Origin: a bacterium
GTDB lineage: Bacteria > CSSED10-310 > JAJRTK01
Reading direction: 5' to 3'
DNA: 11,545 nt
Assembly (NCBI GenBank): GCA_024278345.1
Contig: JAJRTK010000482.1
Location: 1 to 11,545 of the forward strand
The notes under the pieces are model-generated. The model had not been told where the DNA came from. It was given only the letters and a program-made list of their open reading frames with translations, and made no database searches. Position 1 is the stretch's first letter; every line of letters begins with the position of its first letter. Both the position numbers and the translations under genes were made by a program. This document shows positions 7,442-11,545 of this stretch, one piece after another.

Positions 7442-8422
7442 TTACGACAGGCGGCCCTCTTCCTCCGAGAGCCGGTATGCTTCGATGATCACGCGAACCA
7501 AGGGATGCCGAACCACGTCCCGGTCACTCAAATGCACGAACTCTATACCCGGGAGTCCCCCCAGGACCCTCTCGGCTGCTATGAGACCCGATATCTTCCC
7601 CCTTGGCAAGTCGATCTGTGTGATGTCACCCGTGATCACTGCCTTGGAATGGAAACCAAGACGGGTCAACAGCATCTTCATCTGGTCGTTCGTGGTATTC
7701 TGCGCCTCGTCAAGAATCACAAAGCTGTCGTTGAGAGTCCGCCCCCGCATGTAGGCAATGGGAGCAACCTCAATGGTACCGCGCTGCAAGAGCCTTTGGG
7801 CCTTCTCCATATCAATGATGTCATAAAGGGCGTCATAAAGGGGTCGTAGGTAGGGATTGATCTTTTCGTACAGGTCCCCGGGAAGAAAGCCCAGAGACTC
7901 CCCAGCCTCCACGGCTGGCCGCGCCAAAACAATCCGCTTGACCTGTTTCCGCAAGAGTGCATCCATGGCGCAAGCCACGGCCAGGTAGGTTTTTCCGGTC
8001 CCGGCGGGGCCAATTCCAAACGTCAGGGAAGACTCCCGAATCGCCCGAACATAAGCCTGCTGCCCGGCCCCCTTAGGTGAGACAGTCTTCCGATCAAAGA
8101 TCAGAGTGTGTCGCCCCTCCAACGTTTCCTTTACGTCTTTTGCATCCTGCCCATCGAAATCAAGCTCGACGGCCGTACGCAAGTCATCCAGTGTTGGTGC
8201 CTTCCCTACCTCCGCCAACCGACCAAAATCGCGGAGACGCCGGGCAATTCGATCCACCGCATCGGGATTCCCGGTCAGCACGAGGTGATCGCGGCGCAGC
8301 CCCAACCGAACGCCATAGTCTTCTTCGAGCCAATCGAGATTCCGATCCAGATCGCCAAAGAGGTGTTGCAAGCTCGTCAGGTCGTCCACCCGAATCCGCT
8401 CAATCTTCTGAACACGGTTCAT
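7442..8422 (-). CDS. phoH: PhoH-family ATPase (YbeZ/PhoH-like)
   Basis: This is a 326-residue cytoplasmic P-loop ATPase of the PhoH family, called YbeZ in Escherichia coli, where it sits next to and works with YbeY in RNA metabolism. An N-terminal KH-like region (about 1-110) precedes the ATPase domain with Walker A GPAGTGKT (138-145), the family stretch RPAVEAGESLGFLPGD, Walker B VILDEAQN (235-242) and TGDITQIDLPRG (264-275). The C-terminus YRLSEEEGRLS is typical. I chose ATG 8422 because it overlaps the aspS stop as ATGA and removes an unconvincing 29-residue extension that would run into aspS. The length matches the family. It ends in TAA, 11 bases before the GTG of the 7TM-HD gene. The neighbourhood with ybeY supports an RNA-processing role rather than a phosphate-starvation role; that reading is inference. 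Confidence 0.94.
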   Translation of the reverse strand: MNRVQKIERIRVDDLTSLQHLFGDLDRNLDWLEEDYGVRLGLRRDHLVLTGNPDAVDRIARRLRDFGRLAEVGKAPTLDDLRTAVELDFDGQDAKDVKETLEGRHTLIFDRKTVSPKGAGQQAYVRAIRESSLTFGIGPAGTGKTYLAVACAMDALLRKQVKRIVLARPAVEAGESLGFLPGDLYEKINPYLRPLYDALYDIIDMEKAQRLLQRGTIEVAPIAYMRGRTLNDSFVILDEAQNTTNDQMKMLLTRLGFHSKAVITGDITQIDLPRGKISGLIAAERVLGGLPGIEFVHLSDRDVVRHPLVRVIIEAYRLSEEEGRLS

Positions 8423-10194
8423 GGCGAATCCGCTTCCGCCCTGGCGCAAATACCCAGTACGTCGAGTTGCGCCTTCTCCACGGGATAAGGAGCGCCAGTG
8501 AGAAGACAAGTACCACTCAATGTCTTGGGAAACGCGATGACATCCCGTATGGAATCCGCTCCCGCCAGCAACATAGACAGCCGGTCGAAACCATAGGCAA
8601 TCCCGCCGTGGGGCGGCGCGCCATAATCAAGAGCCCTCAGTAGGAAAGAAAAACGTTCCTCGGCCTCTTCTCTGGAAATCCCGAGCAGGGAAAAAATCTT
8701 CTCCTGCACCTCCCGGCGGTGGATACGAATGGAACCGCCTGCGATTTCGACGCCGTTGAGAACCAGGTCGTAACCCAAGCTCCGAACCCGCTCCGGGGCA
8801 GTGTCCAAAAGCGCCATATCTTCTTCGTGAGGTGCCGTGAATGGGTGATGCACCGCAGCAAGACGCCGCTCTTCCTTGTCCCAATCAAACAAGGGAAAAT
8901 CCTCCACCCAAAGCAGCCCCAACCGATCTTTGGGCACCATCTCCAGATCCCTGGCGACCCACAGCCGCAAATGTCCCAAAGCCGGCCAAACGACCTTTTC
9001 CGGACCGGCGGCAAGGAGTATGAGATCTCCGGAACCCGCACCGCAGACCTCAGCCAACTGGCGGACACGCTCCTCATTCAGTGCCTTTTTGATAGAAGCG
9101 CCGTAACCATTTTTCCGGAGCTTGACCCAGTAGAGGGCCGAGGCCCCGAGGCGTCGAAACTCCTCCTGCAGCGAATCGAGTTTTTTCCGTGACCAGCCTT
9201 CGGCACCCGACGCCACAATCCCCGTCACCACGCCGCCTTTGGCAAAAGCCTCAGCAAAGGGCGGAAACTCCGACCCTTCAAAAACCACACCCAGGTCCCG
9301 AAGCTCCACACCGAACCTGGTATCAGGTCGATCGCTGCCATACCGCCGCATCGCCTCCGGATAGCCCATTCGCCGAAAAGGCCGCTCCAGTTCAAGGCCA
9401 GCGGCTTCGAAGGCCGCCACGGTCAAGCCCTCCATGATCTCGTAGATGTCCTCCCGATCAACGAAGGCCAGCTCGAGGTCGATCTGGGTAAACTCCGGCT
9501 GCCGATCCGCCCGCAAGTCCTCGTCGCGAAAACAACGCACGAATTGGTAATAACGATCATAGCCAGAGATCATCAATATCTGCTTGAAGAGCTGTGGCGA
9601 CTGGGGCAGCGCGTAAAAATGCCCCTGATGCACGCGACTGGGAACCAGGTATTCTCTGGCCCCTTCCGGCGTGCTCCGGGTCAGGTAGGGCGTTTCAATC
9701 TCCAAAAAACCGGTCCCGGCCAGGTAGCCTCTTACGGCCTGGGCTACGGCATCACGGAGCACCAAGTTCCGGACCATCTCCAAGCGCCGGAGATCCAAAT
9801 ATCGATGGTACAGCCGAAGAGATTCATCCGACGTCGCCGACCCCTCCACCTGAATGGGCAATGGCGGTGCTTCGTTGAGCACCTCCAGCTCTTGTACATG
9901 CAGCTCCACAAGTCCCGTCCGTAGCTTCACATTCTTCGCTTCCTCGGGCCTGAGCCGCACGACGCCGCGAACCCCAATGACGAATTCGGCCCGGAGGCGC
10001 CGCGCCTCGGATAAGAGCTCCTCGCTGGAGCCGGGCTGAAAAACGAGCTGCAACCTGCCCTCACGATCCCGCAGATCGACAAAAAGAACCCCACCGTGAT
10101 CCCGAGTCCGATGGACCCACCCTTGCACGATCACCTGTTGGCCCACACGCGACTCGTCAACTCGACCGCATCGCTCCGTCCGCTTCAATCGCAT
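8419..10194 (-). CDS. aspS: Aspartyl-tRNA synthetase, possibly non-discriminating (Asp/Asn)
   Basis: This 591-residue class II synthetase charges tRNA-Asp with aspartate. The layout is that of bacterial AspRS: an OB-fold anticodon-binding domain (about 1-105), a catalytic core with QSPQ (198-201), motif 2 RCFRDEDLRADRQPEFTQ (220-237) and motif 3 GIAYGFDRL (531-539), and the bacterial GAD insertion (about 295-415). Position 33 is His in RDHGG. That residue marks non-discriminating enzymes such as the Pseudomonas one, which also charge tRNA-Asn; E. coli has Leu there. The second marker position, after RPE, is Glu here, neither of the two usual residues as I recall them, so the class is open. 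ATG 10194 has AAGGA ten bases upstream. It is the first gene after a 415-base gap holding a good promoter, and its TGA overlaps the phoH start by four bases, so it probably leads the operon. Confidence 0.96.
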   Translation of the reverse strand: MRLKRTERCGRVDESRVGQQVIVQGWVHRTRDHGGVLFVDLRDREGRLQLVFQPGSSEELLSEARRLRAEFVIGVRGVVRLRPEEAKNVKLRTGLVELHVQELEVLNEAPPLPIQVEGSATSDESLRLYHRYLDLRRLEMVRNLVLRDAVAQAVRGYLAGTGFLEIETPYLTRSTPEGAREYLVPSRVHQGHFYALPQSPQLFKQILMISGYDRYYQFVRCFRDEDLRADRQPEFTQIDLELAFVDREDIYEIMEGLTVAAFEAAGLELERPFRRMGYPEAMRRYGSDRPDTRFGVELRDLGVVFEGSEFPPFAEAFAKGGVVTGIVASGAEGWSRKKLDSLQEEFRRLGASALYWVKLRKNGYGASIKKALNEERVRQLAEVCGAGSGDLILLAAGPEKVVWPALGHLRLWVARDLEMVPKDRLGLLWVEDFPLFDWDKEERRLAAVHHPFTAPHEEDMALLDTAPERVRSLGYDLVLNGVEIAGGSIRIHRREVQEKIFSLLGISREEAEERFSFLLRALDYGAPPHGGIAYGFDRLSMLLAGADSIRDVIAFPKTLSGTCLLTGAPYPVEKAQLDVLGICARAEADSP

Positions 10195-10315
10195 AACACG
10201 TTCTTCCTTAAGGAGTTCCGGTTCCCATGGAAAATCGACCAGGACCGTGGAATCAGGGCTCTAGCCTTGGAAAGCCCGCCAGAATGGCGCAGTGACGGAC
10301 AACCCTTAGCCCAGC

Positions 10316-10344
10316 ATTATAACCTCCCCCTACCAGCTCTCCAA
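10316..10344 (-). promoter_or_regulatory. Sigma70-type promoter for the aspS operon
   Basis: On the minus strand TTGGAG (10339-10344) is followed, after exactly 17 bases, by a perfect -10 box TATAAT (10316-10321). Transcription would begin near 10308 and give a leader of roughly 114 bases before the aspS ATG. The perfect -10, ideal spacing and orientation toward the leading gene make this the best promoter candidate in the window. The -35 box matches only in TTG. Confidence 0.6.
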
Positions 10345-10441
10345 GCCCGAAATCTACAGATCACTGCCAGGCCCGACGAAATGGGTGCCAAGGCCTGTTA
10401 CGATAAGAACGCCTTTCGGTCATTGGGTTGGGTCCGCTCAC

Positions 10442-10465
10442 GTCGGCGGCAATCCGTCCGCCGAC
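10442..10465. repeat. Perfect 8-bp inverted repeat between surE and aspS
   Basis: GTCGGCGG (10442-10449) and CCGCCGAC (10458-10465) are exact reverse complements around an 8-base spacer. As RNA it would be a very stable GC stem. Neither side has a proper T-tract (plus side ACTCGCCTTTTC, minus side GTGAGCGG), so it is not a standard intrinsic terminator. Other readings are the 3' end of the surE transcript, part of a structured RNA, or a protein-binding operator about 100 bases upstream of the aspS -35 box. Confidence 0.55.
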
Positions 10466-10610
10466 ACTCGCCTTTTCATGGGTCCTGGAGCATGATTCTG
10501 ACTCTGAACGGGGAAACACGGTCCACAATTGGGGGAGACCCACACTGGCACCTCTCTCTGAAAGGCACATGATTGGATCAGCCTAGAGAAGCAGGGGCAA
10601 ACCTCCGTAC

Positions 10611-11372
10611 CTAGACAAAGGACGAGGTCTCCACCTGCCCCCGGAGCTCCTCAAGGAAAGCGTAATCGGTGAGGTCTAGCTGGAGAGGTGTCAGGCTGGC
10701 ATACCCCTCGGCTAGAACGCGATCATCGCTCTCCAAAGCGCCATCTTCAAGCATCTCGTCACCATCGAGCCAATAATAGCTCTGGCCCCGGGGATCTTTC
10801 CGTTCCCGATATCGATCGACATAGCGGCCCGAGGAATGGCGAACCACCTTGATCCCCTTGATCTCTTCCACCGCGGGCACGTTGAGGTTGAGCAAGATCC
10901 GCTATCCCTGAAGCCTGCTCAAAAGCCGCTCCGCCAACTGGCGCGCCAACTTGGCGGCCGGGCCGAACACCGGGCGACGACCCCGAAGAGAAACCGCCAA
11001 CGACGGTATCCCGTGGAAAGCACCCTCCATCGCCGCGGCCACTGTACCGGAATAGTGAATGTTCCACCCGGTATTCGCGCCGAAGTTGACCCCGGAAAGA
11101 ACCATGTCGGGAAGCCGGTCGCTGGAAAGGATCTGCACGCCAAATTTGACGCAATCGGCTGGCATTCCGTTGAGAACCCAGCTCTCGAATCGCCCGCCAA
11201 GAACCATTTTCCTTGCGCGGAGAGGCGAAGCAAGGGTGATCCCGTGGGAAGCGCCACTCCGTTCCTCAGTGGTAGATACCACCAGGAGCTCGGCAAAAGA
11301 GGAAAGCTCCTCACAAAGTGCCAAGAGACCTGGCGCGTTGATCCCGTCGTCATTTGTCAGTAAGATTTTCAT
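10611..11372 (-). pseudogene. surE: SurE 5'/3'-nucleotidase, interrupted by an in-frame TAG
   Basis: From ATG 11372 to TAG 10611 the frame encodes a normal-length SurE (253 codons), a metal-dependent phosphatase that releases phosphate from nucleoside monophosphates and is linked to stationary-phase survival. The start MKILLTNDDGINAPG is typical. The metal ligands are visible: Asp8, Asp9, Ser39 (in RSGASHG) and Asn96 (in GVNFGANTG). The C-terminal half continues in the same frame with LLNLNVP, a basic middle and the typical end TPLQLDLTDYAFLEEL. Codon 157 (10902-10904) is TAG, between SRLQG and RILLNLNVP, in a weakly conserved spot. There is no frameshift. The 156-residue N-terminal piece (10902-11372) keeps the metal site but lacks the C-terminal region involved in oligomer contacts. 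TAG is the ordinary stop of at least three other genes here, so general recoding is unlikely. Either a nonsense mutation, a sequence error or local readthrough explains it. A TTG at 10893-10895 could only give a C-terminal fragment. Confidence 0.88.
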
Positions 11373-11409
11373 CAGGATTGACTCTCTACCACCGAAACCG
11401 CGAATCCTG
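11373..11409 (-). promoter_or_regulatory. Hairpin with the surE ribosome-binding region in its loop
   Basis: CAGGATT (11373-11379) and AATCCTG (11403-11409) are exact 7-bp complements that abut the surE ATG. The 23-base loop (11380-11402) holds the only purine-rich stretch that could serve as a Shine-Dalgarno (minus strand GGTGGTAGAGAG, 11382-11393). The fold could present or sequester the ribosome-binding site. It may be chance, as no alignment is available. Confidence 0.3.
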
Positions 11410-11545
11410 CAATCCCCTGGTCTCCCGTCCGTCTTGAGACGGGCGAGGGTGGCCATCGTGACGAAGACAATTTTCTGCATGACGTGCAATATCGCTGCAA
11501 GGCGGGACGCGCAACAATACAAAGAAAGGGCCGCGGTGACGAGCA
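11373..11545. other. Unresolved right edge upstream of surE
   Basis: All three minus-strand frames are open from the window edge. One ends in TGA at 11372-11374 and overlaps the surE ATG as TGATG, the same junction used between pgpH and ybeY-era. A second ends in TAG at 11386-11388. The third runs in frame into surE. On the plus strand a frame beginning with a GTG near 11458, preceded by GAGG and reading TKTIFCMTCNIAARRDAQQY, is open to the edge and could be a divergent gene. I cannot choose among these. A near-perfect palindrome CCGTCTTGAGACGG (11429-11442) lies in the middle and could be a hairpin or an operator. I see no strong promoter for surE. Confidence 0.3.

Larger units (their letters stand above)
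10195..10610. other. Intergenic region between surE and aspS
   Basis: I find no convincing gene in these 416 bases. They hold a candidate promoter facing aspS (10316-10344), a leader of about 114 bases, and a strong inverted repeat (10442-10465). The leader has a small hairpin CGCCA/TGGCG (10277-10289), a GGGCT/AGCCC pairing further on, and the aspS Shine-Dalgarno AAGGA. Between 10400 and 10570 the minus strand can also form long-range pairings: GCCTTTC with GAAAGGC, and TGGGTC with either of two GACCCA copies. A structured small RNA is therefore conceivable, but it matches no RNA family I know (not SRP RNA, tmRNA, RNase P, tRNA, T-box). Frames that stay open here on either strand have no good start or protein-like composition. 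There is no clear T-rich terminator after surE. Confidence 0.6.

Noticed and set aside
8423-8509. Upstream extension of phoH to a start at 8509
   Set aside because: The added 29 residues overlap the end of aspS and have no family match; ATG 8422 with the ATGA overlap gives the usual length.
10309-10345. c-di-AMP (ydaO-type) riboswitch suggested by a G-rich run near the aspS promoter and by the PgpH gene
   Set aside because: The G-rich run lies within the promoter spacer and upstream of the start point, and I cannot find the rest of the conserved ydaO core.
10361-10570. Minus-strand open frame of 69 codons in the surE-aspS gap
   Set aside because: No Shine-Dalgarno, Arg/Ser-rich and featureless product, and it overlaps the strong inverted repeat; better read as non-coding.
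10398-10570. 6S-like regulatory RNA suggested by complementary ends and a length of about 170 bases
   Set aside because: Pairings are scattered and I see no convincing central bubble or recognisable conserved stretch; noted only as a structured gap.
10096-10572. Plus-strand open frame of 158 codons that runs from within aspS through the intergenic gap
   Set aside because: It starts antisense inside aspS, has no good ribosome-binding site and its composition does not look like a folded protein.
10902-10904. General recoding of TAG as an amino acid in this organism
   Set aside because: The exported-protein genes and ybeY-era end at TAG where their homology or domain ends are expected, so TAG works as a stop here.
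10893-10904. Frameshift in surE
   Set aside because: The two halves are in the same frame; the only lesion is the TAG codon.

Overview
The window comes from a GC-rich diderm bacterium. All the genes I can recognise lie on the minus strand, so transcription runs from high to low coordinates. Two genes carry classical signal peptides, the housekeeping genes are of ordinary bacterial type, and stops are a mix of TAG, TGA and TAA. I cannot name the phylum with confidence. There are no mobile-element genes, no CRISPR array and no tRNA or rRNA that I can see.

In transcription order, the right end (about 11545 to 10611) holds unresolved upstream sequence and then surE. SurE is complete at both ends, but an in-frame TAG splits it at codon 157. 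A gap of about 415 bases (10195-10610) follows. It has a good sigma70-type promoter pointing at aspS and a perfect 8-bp inverted repeat.

From 10194 to 1901 runs a tightly packed housekeeping operon. It encodes aspartyl-tRNA synthetase (aspS), a PhoH/YbeZ ATPase, a 7TM-HD phosphohydrolase of the PgpH type (c-di-AMP phosphodiesterase family), one reading frame joining the endoribonuclease YbeY to the GTPase Era, and the magnesium channel MgtE. Junctions are ATGA or TGATG overlaps, or gaps of 11 and 44 bases, so translational coupling is likely. The theme is translation and ribosome maturation (AspRS, YbeZ-YbeY, Era), joined to second-messenger turnover (PgpH) and to the ion that ribosomes and GTPases depend on (MgtE).

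After a weak hairpin and a possible promoter with a perfect TTGACA box, the left part (1736 to 181) holds two unrecognised exported proteins 20 bases apart. One is a small secreted beta-rich protein. The other is a 359-residue protein with a signal peptide, an internal membrane segment and two beta-rich domains. The left 180 bases are unresolved.

The most notable items are the YbeY-Era fusion with an enlarged YbeY domain, the amber codon in an otherwise intact surE, an AspRS with a residue typical of non-discriminating enzymes, and the uncharacterised exported pair. I did not find a clearly new defence or mobile system.
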